A stretch of 64,000 nucleotides of DNA. Origin: Acidimicrobiia bacterium. Its GTDB lineage: Bacteria > Actinomycetota > Acidimicrobiia > Spongiisociales > Spongiisociaceae. Under the pieces are notes generated by a model that was not told where the DNA came from, did no database searches, and saw nothing but the letters and a program-made list of their open reading frames with translations. This document shows positions 14,492 through 23,354 of the stretch, piece after piece. The stretch is from the NCBI GenBank assembly GCA_022827785.1, contig JAJEIM010000020.1:31155-95154 (forward strand). The letters run 5' to 3'. The stretch's first letter is position 1. Every line of letters starts with the position of its first letter. Made by a program: the position numbers and the translations under genes.

Positions 14492-17230
14492 ATGGATAGG
14501 GACCGGCATGCCGCGGATCGCCTGCCACGACTGGTCCCCGGGACGGGCCTCGTGCCCTTCCCGCCGGCCGACTCATGGGACGACTGGGAGGAGTACGACG
14601 CCAAGGCGTGGCCCGAGCGGGTCAAACGACGCTACCGGCTGGTGCCGACCACCTGTTTCAACTGCGAGGCGGGATGTGGGCTGCTGGCCTACGTCGACAA
14701 GGACAGCGGCCGGGTTCGGCGCTTCGAGGGTAATCCGGAGCATCCCGGGTCGAGGGGCCGTAACTGCGCCAAGGGACCGGCCACGCTCAACCAGATGTAC
14801 GATCCGGAGCGGATCCTGCACCCTCTGCGGAGGGTGGGGCCCCGCGGTGGAGGGGAATGGGAACGCGTCTCCTGGGAGGACGCCCTGGGAGACATCGCGT
14901 CCCGGATCCGCACGGCTCTACAAGAGGACCGCCACGACGAGATTGTCTACCACGTGGGCCGGCCCGGCGAGGATGGCTTCATCGATCGCATCCTCCGATC
15001 TTGGGGGGTGGACGGCCACAACAGCCACACCAACATATGCTCGTCGGGCGCCCGCACCGGATACGCCATGTGGATGGGCTACGACCGGCCGTCGGCCGAC
15101 TTCGCCAACGCCCGCTTCATCCTCCTGCTATCGGCCCAGCTCGAGTCCGGGCACTACTTCAACCCTCACGCGCAGCGCATAATCGAGGCCCGCCAGGCGG
15201 GAGCACAGGTAGCCACCATCGACCCGCGCCTCTCGAACACGGCATCCATGTCGGACCACTGGCTGTCACCGTGGCCGGGTACGGAAGCGTCCATGATGCT
15301 GGCCATCGCCTCCCGCCTGATCGAGTGGGACGCCGTGGACCACGAGTTCATGCGCAGGTGGGTCAACTGGGAGGCCTCGCTGGCCGCGCGGGCGCCCGAA
15401 CGGCCCCGTACCTACGAGAGCTTCCTCGAGTTGCTGCGCGAGACCTATGCCGACTACACGATCGAGTTCGCTGCCGCCGAGACCGGGGTGGATCCCGAAC
15501 GTATCGAGGCGGTAGCCAGGGGCATCGCCGAAGCGGGGAGCCGCTTCGCCTCCCACACGTGGCGCGCCGCCGGGTCCGGGAATCTAGGGGGCTGGCAGGT
15601 TGCCCGCTGCCTCTTCTTCCTGCACGTCCTGACGGGATCGGTGGGCACGGAGGGGGGTACGTCGCCCAGCGCATGGGATAAGTTCAAGCCCGACCACTGG
15701 AACATGCCACCCCCTGCGAACCGCTGGAACGAGTTGATCTGGCCGGCGGAGTTCCCGCTCAGCCACTACGAGATGAGCTACCTCCTGCCGCACTTCCTCA
15801 AGGAGGGACGGGGACGGCTCGAGGTCTACTTCACCCGTGTCTACAACCCCGTCTGGACCAACCCCGACGGCTTCACCTGGCTTGAGGCCCTCACCGACGA
15901 GGACAAGGTCGGTCTCCACGTTGCGCTCAGTCCGACCTGGTCGGAGACGGCCTGGTTCGCCGACTACGTGTTGCCGATGGGGGTGGGCGCCGAGCGCCAC
16001 GACACCCACTCCTACGAGACGCATGCCGCGCGCTGGCTCGGTTTCCGCCAGCCCGTGCTACGAGTGGCCGGGGAGCGGGCCGGTCGGAGCTACGAGCGCA
16101 CGTACGAGGCCAATCCCGGAGAGGTGTGGGAGGAGAACGAGTTCTGGATCGACCTCTCCTGGCGGATCGATCCCGACGGCTCTCTTGGGGTGAGGCAGTG
16201 GTACGAGTCTCCTGCCGACCCGTCCCGGCCGGTCAGCGTCGACGAGTACTACGGCTGGATGTTCGACAACTCGGTGCCCGGACTTCCGGAACAGGCCGGA
16301 CGGGAGGGGCTCACCGCCCTCCAGTACATGCGCAAGTACGGGGCCTTCGAGATCGACCGCGAACGCTACCTGTTGAACGAGGAGGCCGCGGGCACCGATG
16401 AGCCCGGGGTGGAGGTCGACGGGGTGCGCAGGAGCGGCTTCACCTCTCCCTCCCGCCTCCTCGAGTGGCACTCCGACACGCTGGAGTCGTGGAACTGGGC
16501 GGACACGGCCATACCCACCTACCTCAAGTCCCATGTGTACTGGCGCGATCTCGACCTCGAGGGCGATGAGCGCATCCTGCTACCGATATTCCGGCTGCCC
16601 ACCCTCATACACACCCGGTCCGGCAACGCCAAGTACCTTTACGAGATCAGCCACGGCCATCCGCTGTGGATGAACTCCATTGATGCCGACCAGCTCGGGT
16701 TCGACACCGGGGACCTGGTGCGCATAACCACCGACATCGGCTACTTCGTGATGCGGGCTTGGCGAACCGAGGGAATCAGGCCGGGCGTCGTGGCCGCATC
16801 CCACCACATGGGCCGATGGCGTCTCGATGCCAATACGGGCAACGAGCGGTGGTCGTCCGCCTTGGTGGACATCCGGCGCCACGATGGCGGCTGGATGCTC
16901 CGGCACAAGACCGGCATCGAGCCCTTCCCGTCAGAGGATCCGGACAGCGAGCGTATCTGGTGGCGGGATCCGGGCGTCCACCAGAACCTGGCCTTTCCCG
17001 TTCACCCGGACCCGGTGTCGGGTATGCACGCCTGGCACCAGAGGGTCCGGCTCAGCCCGGCCGGGGGCGACGATCGCTACGGGGATGTCTTCGTCGACAC
17101 GGCCCGCTCCCACGAGATCTACCAGGAGTGGATGGCCGAGACCCGGCCCGGCCCCGGTCCCGGAGGCCTGCGACGCCCCCGCTGGCTCACCCGACCGCTG
17201 CCGCCCCGCCCGGAGGCCTACGAGGCCTGA
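14492..17230 (+). CDS. Molybdopterin oxidoreductase catalytic subunit (DMSO-reductase superfamily; sulfite dehydrogenase candidate)
   Basis: A 912-residue enzyme with an N-terminal [4Fe-4S] site (Cys55, Cys58, Cys62, Cys92), the molybdopterin-guanine-dinucleotide fold, and a likely molybdenum-ligand Cys183 in NICSSGARTGYAMWMG. The C-terminal cofactor domain includes SHGHPLWMNSIDADQLGFD and HHMGRWRLDANTGNERWSS. The first 40 residues show no twin-arginine signal and no membrane segment, so the catalytic site should face the cytoplasm. That matches the SoeA sulfite dehydrogenase arrangement better than exported polysulfide or DMSO reductases. With sulfoacetaldehyde acetyltransferase encoded 12 kb away producing sulfite, sulfite oxidation is my leading guess. 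Thiosulfate, tetrathionate or arsenite chemistry remain possible. The 3' end overlaps a convergent VanZ-like gene by 13 bp. Confidence 0.8.
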   Translation: MDRDRHAADRLPRLVPGTGLVPFPPADSWDDWEEYDAKAWPERVKRRYRLVPTTCFNCEAGCGLLAYVDKDSGRVRRFEGNPEHPGSRGRNCAKGPATLNQMYDPERILHPLRRVGPRGGGEWERVSWEDALGDIASRIRTALQEDRHDEIVYHVGRPGEDGFIDRILRSWGVDGHNSHTNICSSGARTGYAMWMGYDRPSADFANARFILLLSAQLESGHYFNPHAQRIIEARQAGAQVATIDPRLSNTASMSDHWLSPWPGTEASMMLAIASRLIEWDAVDHEFMRRWVNWEASLAARAPERPRTYESFLELLRETYADYTIEFAAAETGVDPERIEAVARGIAEAGSRFASHTWRAAGSGNLGGWQVARCLFFLHVLTGSVGTEGGTSPSAWDKFKPDHWNMPPPANRWNELIWPAEFPLSHYEMSYLLPHFLKEGRGRLEVYFTRVYNPVWTNPDGFTWLEALTDEDKVGLHVALSPTWSETAWFADYVLPMGVGAERHDTHSYETHAARWLGFRQPVLRVAGERAGRSYERTYEANPGEVWEENEFWIDLSWRIDPDGSLGVRQWYESPADPSRPVSVDEYYGWMFDNSVPGLPEQAGREGLTALQYMRKYGAFEIDRERYLLNEEAAGTDEPGVEVDGVRRSGFTSPSRLLEWHSDTLESWNWADTAIPTYLKSHVYWRDLDLEGDERILLPIFRLPTLIHTRSGNAKYLYEISHGHPLWMNSIDADQLGFDTGDLVRITTDIGYFVMRAWRTEGIRPGVVAASHHMGRWRLDANTGNERWSSALVDIRRHDGGWMLRHKTGIEPFPSEDPDSERIWWRDPGVHQNLAFPVHPDPVSGMHAWHQRVRLSPAGGDDRYGDVFVDTARSHEIYQEWMAETRPGPGPGGLRRPRWLTRPLPPRPEAYEA

Positions 17231-17877
17231 TCGTCGCGACCGGAGGCAGTGTCTCCTAACCGGTCGCGGCCGCCGCGCCGCCGCGCCCAGGACAGGGCGA
17301 CGCTCGCAACCACCGCCATCACGGCTGCCAGGAAGTTGAACACGATGTCCTCGAAGTCGAACACGCGGGTGGGGAGGAACGCCTGGATACCCTCGTCGAT
17401 GGCGCCGACCGCCGCCGCGGTGACTATGGCCGCCAGAGCGGGCACCGGAACGCGGCGACTCCCCCTCGCCCGTTCCTCAAGGGCCTCGTGGATGAGGACG
17501 GCCACGACGCCGTACTCGATGAGATGGGTGCGCTCTTCGGGGAGCGCCATCCGCACGAGCACCATGTAGTACGCAGTGGCGACACCCAGCGCGACGCCGA
17601 TCTCCAGCCCGCCCGGCCGCCTCCTCAGTCCCAGGACGGCTGCGGTCCCGGCGACGAGGAGCATGCCGAGGGCGAAGGCGGCTACGAGCAGGCCCTCCTC
17701 TCGCAGCACCCCGGCGAGCGTGCGCGCCAGGCCGAGAGTCGAGTAGATCGCCACCACGACCGCAAGGGTCCAAGCCCAGAGCCGCCGCTCCCGACTCGAG
17801 GTGAACCAGGACTCGCAGGAGTTCTTACCGGATCCCGAGGCTCGGCTCCGCCGGAAGCCACGGCGGCCCCGAGTCAC
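17218..17877 (-). CDS. VanZ-like membrane protein
   Basis: A 219-residue protein with a basic N-terminus of about 30 residues and five hydrophobic segments. The pattern ERTHLIEYGVVAVLIHEAL followed by GAIDEGIQAFLPTRVFDFED is the signature of VanZ-like proteins, which have a conserved His/Glu pair and an acidic loop between membrane segments. The function of these proteins outside teicoplanin resistance is unknown. The gene overlaps the downstream end of the molybdoenzyme gene (convergent) and its start overlaps the stop of the CoA-ligase alpha gene by 4 bp, so it is the last gene of that operon. Confidence 0.75.
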   Translation of the reverse strand: MTRGRRGFRRSRASGSGKNSCESWFTSSRERRLWAWTLAVVVAIYSTLGLARTLAGVLREEGLLVAAFALGMLLVAGTAAVLGLRRRPGGLEIGVALGVATAYYMVLVRMALPEERTHLIEYGVVAVLIHEALEERARGSRRVPVPALAAIVTAAAVGAIDEGIQAFLPTRVFDFEDIVFNFLAAVMAVVASVALSWARRRGGRDRLGDTASGRDDQAS

Positions 17878-18743
17878 CCGGCCACCTCCGTCAGGACAGA
17901 CCCGATCTGGGACGGGGTATCCAGCACTAGGGCGCCCGCCTCCTCCAGCGCCTGCCGCTTGGATGCGTAGGAGCCGCGGTCTCCAAGGAAGATCGCTCCG
18001 GCATGTCCCATCCTCCGGTCCGGGGGAGAGGCCCGCCCGGCGACGAAGGCGACGACCGGCTTGCTCATCTCCGGCAGGTACCCGGCGGCTTCCTCCTCCA
18101 TGTCACCGCCGATCTCACCGATCAGGACCACCGCTTCGGTGCGCCGGTCTCGCTCCAGGACTTCAAGCGCTCGGCGCGTGCGGGTCCCCAGCGCCGGGTC
18201 GCCTCCGATACCGATGAAAGCGGACTGGCCCAGTCCGGCCCGCACGATGTTCAGGCAGGCCAGGGTGCCGAGGCTCCCGCTGCGCGAGACCACCCCGATC
18301 TGGCCCGCGTGGAAGATCGATGGGTCGAAGGCGGGCATGAACCCGACGGAGGTCTCGCCCGGAGTGACGAGACCGGCGGTGTTGGGGCCCACCACCTCCG
18401 TTCCGGCCTCATTCGCGGCCGCGATCAGATGCATCGCGTCCCGGACCGGGACGTGCTCGGTGAGGATCACCAGCTTGGGCACACCTGCGGCCACAGCATC
18501 CAGTCCTGCCGGTTTGACGCTCGAAGGGGGAACGAACAGGACCGATACGTCCGGGGGCTCGTGTTCGGCAGCCTCCCGGACGCTGCCGAACACCGGGACG
18601 CCGCAGTGGGTGATACCCGCCTTGGTGGGGCTGACCCCGGCGACGATCCGGGTGCCGTACTCCTGCATGCGGGCGGTCCAGTAGGTGGCCTGGCGGCCGG
18701 TGATGCCTTGCACCAGGACTCGCTCGTGACTACGGACGATCAT
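17874..18743 (-). CDS. ADP-forming acyl-CoA ligase alpha subunit (SucD-like; candidate sulfoacetate-CoA ligase)
   Basis: A 289-residue homologue of succinyl-CoA synthetase alpha. The CoA-binding Rossmann domain begins with VLVQGITGRQATYW, and VVSRSGSLG plus GIGGDPALG (about 151-185) are family motifs. The phosphorylated histidine is His247 in MGHAGAI. It transfers phosphate between nucleotide and the carboxylate to form or use acyl-CoA in the cytoplasm. Housekeeping SucD, malate-CoA ligase and the SauCD sulfoacetate-CoA ligases share this fold. Because the pair is divergent from a SauS-like dehydrogenase, a sulfoacetate (or related acid) substrate is plausible, but TCA-cycle succinate cannot be excluded. 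It overlaps both neighbours by 4 bp. Confidence 0.75.
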   Translation of the reverse strand: MIVRSHERVLVQGITGRQATYWTARMQEYGTRIVAGVSPTKAGITHCGVPVFGSVREAAEHEPPDVSVLFVPPSSVKPAGLDAVAAGVPKLVILTEHVPVRDAMHLIAAANEAGTEVVGPNTAGLVTPGETSVGFMPAFDPSIFHAGQIGVVSRSGSLGTLACLNIVRAGLGQSAFIGIGGDPALGTRTRRALEVLERDRRTEAVVLIGEIGGDMEEEAAGYLPEMSKPVVAFVAGRASPPDRRMGHAGAIFLGDRGSYASKRQALEEAGALVLDTPSQIGSVLTEVAG

Positions 18744-19879
18744 GCCGGTCCGCCGCCACCGGCCACCCGGACGGCGGCGCTGATCGCCCCGTCCATGGTC
18801 GGGTAGGGATCGAGGCCCAGCCGTTCTTTCAGCATCCTCCTGGCGGCCTCCGCCCCGGTGCCGTCGATGGTGAAGAAGGCGGGAATATCCGGCTGCAGCT
18901 CCGTCCAGGCGGCGGTCAGCCCGTCGACCATCACGTCGGTCCGGGCGAAGGCCCCGCAGAAGTTGACCACCAGCGCGCGGAGTCCGCGCTGCGCGAGCAC
19001 GAGTTCCAGCGCGGGCCGCGCCTTCGTATAGGCGTCGCCGCCTATCTCCATGAAGTTGGCGGGCCGGCCGCCCAGGTGGACGATCACGTCCATGGTGGTC
19101 ATCGTGAGACCGGCGCCGTTGGCGAGCACGCCCACCTCCCCGCCGAGCTCGACGAACTGGAGGCCGAGATCCCGGGCGGCCCGCTCCAGCTCGGTCAGCG
19201 GCTCCGGCGCGGCGGCTGCGGCGAGCGACGGCCGGCGGGCTGCGGCGGCGCCATCCACTACGAGCTTGCAGTCCAGCGCCAACACGTCGCCGGCGTCAGT
19301 GACGGCGAGCGGATTGACCTCCAGGAGTTCGGCGTCGATGTCCCTGTGTAAGCGGTCCATCCGGACGAGGGCATCGGCAACGGCCGGACCGGCCGTGTCC
19401 ACTCCCGTCCTCGCCACGAACCCCCGGGCGGCCCGCCGCGACAATTCACGGCGGGGGTCGATGTCCAGGGTCTCGACCATCTCGGGATGGGTGCGGGCCG
19501 TTTCCTCGATGTCGACCCCGCCCCGCGCGGAGAGCACCACGCGCCGTGCGGGGCCGGCGGGGTGGTTGAGGACTGCGGCGTAGAGTTCTGTGGCGACCGT
19601 TACCCGCTCCTCGATCAGGACTTCACCGACCCGGTGGCGACCGAAGCGTTTCCCCAGGAGCTCCCCGGTAATGGCGTGCGCCTCGGTCGGGCTCCGGGCG
19701 GGCTTGACGCCTCCCGACTTTCCCCGGCCTCCCACCGCTACGTGTGCCTTGACCATCACCGGCCCGAGACGGGCGGCGGCCTGAGCCGCTCCTTCCGGCG
19801 AGTCCGCGACGATTCCCGCCGGAACCGGTACACCGGCCTCCTCCAGCAAGGCCTTGGCTGCGTGCTCGGGGATGTTCAT
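18740..19879 (-). CDS. ADP-forming acyl-CoA ligase beta subunit (SucC-like; candidate sulfoacetate-CoA ligase)
   Basis: A 379-residue ATP-grasp subunit. The N-terminus MNIPEHAAKALLEEAGVPVP is the standard opening of this family, MVKAHVAVGGRGKSGGVK (about 42-59) is the nucleotide-binding lysine region, LLEVNPLAV near 202 supplies metal ligands, and LANGAGLTMTTMDVI with ANFMEIGG is the C-terminal domain. It partners the downstream alpha subunit (4-bp overlap). The intergenic region to the divergent acylating aldehyde dehydrogenase is only about 120 bp, so both units may share control. Known SucC proteins are about 390 residues, so the length is normal. Substrate specificity needs comparison with SauC and MtkA sequences. 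Confidence 0.75.
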   Translation of the reverse strand: MNIPEHAAKALLEEAGVPVPAGIVADSPEGAAQAAARLGPVMVKAHVAVGGRGKSGGVKPARSPTEAHAITGELLGKRFGRHRVGEVLIEERVTVATELYAAVLNHPAGPARRVVLSARGGVDIEETARTHPEMVETLDIDPRRELSRRAARGFVARTGVDTAGPAVADALVRMDRLHRDIDAELLEVNPLAVTDAGDVLALDCKLVVDGAAAARRPSLAAAAAPEPLTELERAARDLGLQFVELGGEVGVLANGAGLTMTTMDVIVHLGGRPANFMEIGGDAYTKARPALELVLAQRGLRALVVNFCGAFARTDVMVDGLTAAWTELQPDIPAFFTIDGTGAEAARRMLKERLGLDPYPTMDGAISAAVRVAGGGGPA

Positions 19880-19955
19880 GCTGGGTGGATCCTATGCCGT
19901 GTCTCGTCTCATACCCGATGGCGCCGGTGACCGTTGATCCGGACGATCTGGCATG

Positions 19956-20000
19956 ATGTCGAACATGGCACATCCAGAGTTCACCGAGCCGGACGCGTGA
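19956..20000 (+). other. Possible leader peptide coupled to the acylating dehydrogenase
   Basis: A 14-codon frame (starting MSNMAHPEFT) ends with a TGA that overlaps the GTG start of the dehydrogenase gene as GTGA. It could be a leader that couples translation, or the true N-terminus of the enzyme if a frameshift or sequencing error lies here. I see nothing else in this 117-bp gap. Confidence 0.3.
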
Positions 20001-21424
20001 CCGTTCGAACAGAGTTTCCGGGCGCCGGGGACTCGGCGGGCCAGGTAGTCGCCGCGGTGGTGGACAGGGCGCGGTCGGCGATGGCGAAGCTCGCCGATTC
20101 GGACCAGGCCCGCGTGGACGAGCTGGTGGCCGCCCTGGCCTGGTCGCTCTACAAGCCCGAGCACGCCCGGGAGCTGGCGGAACTCGCGGTCCGGACCACC
20201 GGCCTCGGGAACGTCGCGGACAAGATCGTCAAGAACCGGCGCAAGACCTTCGGCACCCTTCGGGACCTGCGCCGCGCCAGGACGGTGGGGCTGATCGAGG
20301 AGGACCCCGCCCGGGGCCTGATGATCTACGCCAAGCCGGTCGGGGTCGTGGCCGCGGTCACGCCCTCCACCAACCCCGCCGCCACCCCCGTCAACAAGGC
20401 GATGATGGCCGTCAAGGGTCGCAACGCGGTCATCATCGCGCCGTCGCCGCTCGCCTACATGACCACCTCCCGCGCGGTGGAGTTCATGCGGGCGGCCCTG
20501 GGACGTGCGGGCGCGCCGCGCGACCTGGTCCAGATCCTGCCGGAACCGGTCACCCGGCGCTCCACCACCGCGCTGATGGAGGCGTGCGACCTGTCCGTGG
20601 TCACCGGGTCGCAGAACAACGTGCGGAGCGCCTACCGGAGCGGCAAGCCGGCGATCGGGGTGGGTGCCGGCAACGTGCCCGTGGTCATCGACAGCACCGC
20701 CGACCTCCGGCAGGCGGCCGAGGGCATCCTGGCCTCCAAGACCTTCGACAACGCCACCTCCTGCTCCTCGGAGAATTCCCTGGTGATCCTCGATGACGTG
20801 TACGACCGGGCGCTGGACGAGCTTCGCAAGGCCGGGGCCTACGTGGTCGACGGGCGGGAGAAGCAAGCGATCCGGGAGGCGCTCTGGGTGGACGGGAGGC
20901 TGAACCGGGAGATGATCGCCCGGGACGCGGACGTCCTCGCGCGCCGGGCCGGCCTGGACGGGAATGCCGCCGCGGCCCGGCTGTTCCTGGTCGAGGACGA
21001 GCTACCGGCTCGGGCCGGTTCCTTCGCCGACGAGAAGCTCTCGCTGGTACTCACCGTCTACCGGGTCACCGGCATCCGGCGGGCGATCGAGACGGTCCGG
21101 GCCGTCCTCGAGGTCAGGGGACGTGGCCACTCCTGCGGCATCTACACGGATTCGATGGAGAACGCCCGCCTTCTCGCCACCGAACTGGACGTGGTCCGGG
21201 TGCTCGTCAACCAGGCCCACGCCATCGGGAACGGGGGAAGCTTCACCAACGGGCTCCCCTTCACCCTGACGATGGGCTGCGGGACATGGGCGGGGAACAG
21301 CATCAGCGAGAACCTGAACTACCGCCACTTCATCAACCTGACCCACCTGTCCACGACCATCCCGGAGGACCGGCCCACCGAGGAGGCCCTCTTCGGCGAC
21401 CACTGGCGCCAATACGGAGAATGA
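19997..21424 (+). CDS. Acylating aldehyde dehydrogenase (sulfoacetaldehyde dehydrogenase SauS-like)
   Basis: A 475-residue CoA-acylating aldehyde dehydrogenase of the AdhE-N/EutE/SauS group. It has the cofactor-binding run YAKPVGVVAAVTPSTNPAAT (about 107-126), the catalytic cysteine at about residue 256 in FDNATSCSSENS and the C-terminal LTMGCGTWAGNSISENLNY, which is highly conserved in this group. The enzyme interconverts an aldehyde and its acyl-CoA with NAD(P)H. Within the group, EutE/AdhE act on acetaldehyde and SauS on sulfoacetaldehyde. Context (CoA ligase pair divergent from it, xsc 8 kb away) favours sulfoacetaldehyde. The GTG at 19997 is chosen because the preceding 21 codons have no family match and it overlaps the leader frame stop. 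Confidence 0.75.
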   Translation: MTVRTEFPGAGDSAGQVVAAVVDRARSAMAKLADSDQARVDELVAALAWSLYKPEHARELAELAVRTTGLGNVADKIVKNRRKTFGTLRDLRRARTVGLIEEDPARGLMIYAKPVGVVAAVTPSTNPAATPVNKAMMAVKGRNAVIIAPSPLAYMTTSRAVEFMRAALGRAGAPRDLVQILPEPVTRRSTTALMEACDLSVVTGSQNNVRSAYRSGKPAIGVGAGNVPVVIDSTADLRQAAEGILASKTFDNATSCSSENSLVILDDVYDRALDELRKAGAYVVDGREKQAIREALWVDGRLNREMIARDADVLARRAGLDGNAAAARLFLVEDELPARAGSFADEKLSLVLTVYRVTGIRRAIETVRAVLEVRGRGHSCGIYTDSMENARLLATELDVVRVLVNQAHAIGNGGSFTNGLPFTLTMGCGTWAGNSISENLNYRHFINLTHLSTTIPEDRPTEEALFGDHWRQYGE

Positions 21425-21450
21425 GCGACCGGCGCGGAGAACCCTTGGGG

Positions 21451-21468
21451 AAGGCCTAGGTCGGCCTT
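21451..21468 (+). terminator. Weak terminator-like hairpin after the dehydrogenase gene
   Basis: AAGGCC and GGCCTT form a perfect 6-bp stem with a 6-nt loop, 27 bp after the stop codon. No run of T follows, so intrinsic termination is uncertain. Confidence 0.3.
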
Positions 21469-21588
21469 GACCGGGTAACTGGACCGACTTCTCCCCTATC
21501 ATCAGCGGGGCCGTCCGGGTGGAGGCAACACAGGATTCCTCGACCCGATGGGCAACATTCGGTGGGTAACACGGATCGAGGAGGGTCT

Positions 21589-23325
21589 ATGGGGGCTGGT
21601 GAGCGCGAGAACCGGAACGTGCGGTACGAACCGGACGAGAACCCTCCTCCGCTCGTAACGGTCGGGGCCGGGCTGCAGGCCGCCACGATCATCGTCGCGC
21701 CGGTCGTGCTGACGGTCGTGATCGTGGCGAGGGTGGCCGAGCAGCCGGAGAGCTACATCTCCTGGGCCGTGTTCGCGGCGCTGATCGTAAGCGGTGTGAC
21801 GACCGCGGTCCAGGCCCTGAAGGTCGGGCGCATCGGCGCCGGGTACGTGCTGATAATGGGAACCTCGGGGGCGTTCATCGCGGTGTGCGTGGCGGCGCTG
21901 GTGGAGGGGGGGCCGGCCACGATGGCCAGCCTGATCGTGGTCTCGTCGCTCTTCCAGTTCCTGATGGCGTCCCGGCTCTCGCTGCTGCGTCGCATATTCA
22001 CTCCGGTCGTATCGGGAACCGTGATCATGCTCATCACGGCCACGGTCGCGCCGGTTGTGTGGGATACGCTGTCCGATGTACCCGACGGATCGTCGTCGGC
22101 CGCGGCGCCGGTGGCTGCCGCGGCGACCCTGGTCACGGTCGCCGGCCTGGTGCTGCGGGGGCCCTCGGCGTTGCGGTTGTGGTCGCCGGTCATCGGCATC
22201 GCGGTGGGCTGCGGCGTTGCGGCCGCGTTCGGCGTTTATGACGTGGGGCCCGTGCTGGAGGCGCCCTGGGTTGGCTTGCCCTCCGGCGGGTGGCCGGGAC
22301 TGGAGTTGACTCCGGGACCCGAGTTCTGGGCGCTGCTCCCCGCTTTCGTGGTCGTCACCCTCGTGGGGGCGATAGAGACGCTCGGTGACGGGGTGGCGAT
22401 CCAGAGGGTCTCGCGGCGCCGCCGGAGCGCAACCGACTTCCGGGTGGTGCAGGGTGCGCTGAACGCCGACGGTACGGGCAACCTGCTGTCGGGCCTGGCG
22501 GGAACCCTGCCCAACACGACCTATTCCTCAAGTGTTTCGCTAGCCGAAGTCACAGGTATCGCGGCGCGAAGGGTGGGCGCTGTGATCGGCGTCATCTTCG
22601 TGTTGGTGGCCTTCATGCCCAAGGCGGCGGCCCTGCTGATCGGCATCCCCGGGCCGGTGGCGGCCTCGTACATCCTCGTTCTCCTGGCTTTGCTGTTCAT
22701 CCAGGGCGTGAAGATCGTCCTCCAGGACGGCGTCGACCATCGCAAAGCCGCGATCGCGGGACTGGCATTCTGGATCGGAGTGGGCTTTCAGAACCAGGGG
22801 ATCTACCCGGAGGTGCTGGGCGAGGGTTTCCTGGGAGTGTTGCTCGGAAATGGCATGACGTCGGGAGCGATCGTCGCCATCCTGATGACGTCCTTCCTGG
22901 AGTTGACCGGCCCCCGGCGCATGCGCTTGGAGGTCGGACTCGATTCGGAAACGCTGCCGAAGCTCGCGGACTTCCTGCGGAGGTTCGCCTCCAGGGCGGG
23001 GTGGGACTCCGACTCGGCGGAGAGGCTGGTGCTGGTCGGTGAGGAGACGCTGGCCAGCCTGGAATCGGCGGGGGGCCAGACCGGGGCTGAGCGCCGCCTG
23101 GTGGTGGCCGCGCTGTCCCGTCCGGAAGGGGCGGAGCTGGAGTTCGTGTGCGCGTCGGACAGGGAGAACCTGGAGGACCGTCTGTCCTACCTGGGCGAGG
23201 CACCCGAGATAGCCGATGTCCGGGAGATCTCGTTCCGCCTGCTGGAGCACTACTCATCGTCGGTGCGCCACCAGAAGTACCACGGGGTGGATGTCGTCAC
23301 CGTGACCGTGGACGGTCCGAACTAG
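21589..23325 (+). CDS. NCS2/SLC23-type permease with C-terminal ATPase-like sensory domain
   Basis: A 578-residue protein. Residues about 25-435 form a multi-helix permease of the nucleobase/ascorbate (NCS2, SLC23) family, with GAIETLGDGVAIQRVSRR near the acidic substrate helix and NADGTGNLLSGLAGTLPNTT, the family signature loop. Residues about 440-578 are soluble and resemble anti-sigma-type HATPase domains: LPKLADFLRRFASRAGWD, then VLVGEETLASLES (the N-box position) and the ending LLEHYSSSVRHQKYHGVDVV. Substrate is unknown; xanthine and uracil are typical, but an anion related to the neighbouring sulfonate genes is possible. The ATG at 21589 has a strong GAGGAGGGTCT site and is preferred over an upstream GTG. 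Confidence 0.8.
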   Translation: MGAGERENRNVRYEPDENPPPLVTVGAGLQAATIIVAPVVLTVVIVARVAEQPESYISWAVFAALIVSGVTTAVQALKVGRIGAGYVLIMGTSGAFIAVCVAALVEGGPATMASLIVVSSLFQFLMASRLSLLRRIFTPVVSGTVIMLITATVAPVVWDTLSDVPDGSSSAAAPVAAAATLVTVAGLVLRGPSALRLWSPVIGIAVGCGVAAAFGVYDVGPVLEAPWVGLPSGGWPGLELTPGPEFWALLPAFVVVTLVGAIETLGDGVAIQRVSRRRRSATDFRVVQGALNADGTGNLLSGLAGTLPNTTYSSSVSLAEVTGIAARRVGAVIGVIFVLVAFMPKAAALLIGIPGPVAASYILVLLALLFIQGVKIVLQDGVDHRKAAIAGLAFWIGVGFQNQGIYPEVLGEGFLGVLLGNGMTSGAIVAILMTSFLELTGPRRMRLEVGLDSETLPKLADFLRRFASRAGWDSDSAERLVLVGEETLASLESAGGQTGAERRLVVAALSRPEGAELEFVCASDRENLEDRLSYLGEAPEIADVREISFRLLEHYSSSVRHQKYHGVDVVTVTVDGPN

Positions 23326-23354
23326 AGAACGCCGCGTTTGAGGCAGTAGTACCA

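Noticed and set aside
14492..17230. Reading the molybdoenzyme as a formate dehydrogenase or nitrate reductase
   Set aside because: There is no selenocysteine or formate-type active-site pattern, and no nitrate-reductase-type subunits; the ICSSGAR region and NrfD partner fit sulfur- or arsenic-type enzymes better.
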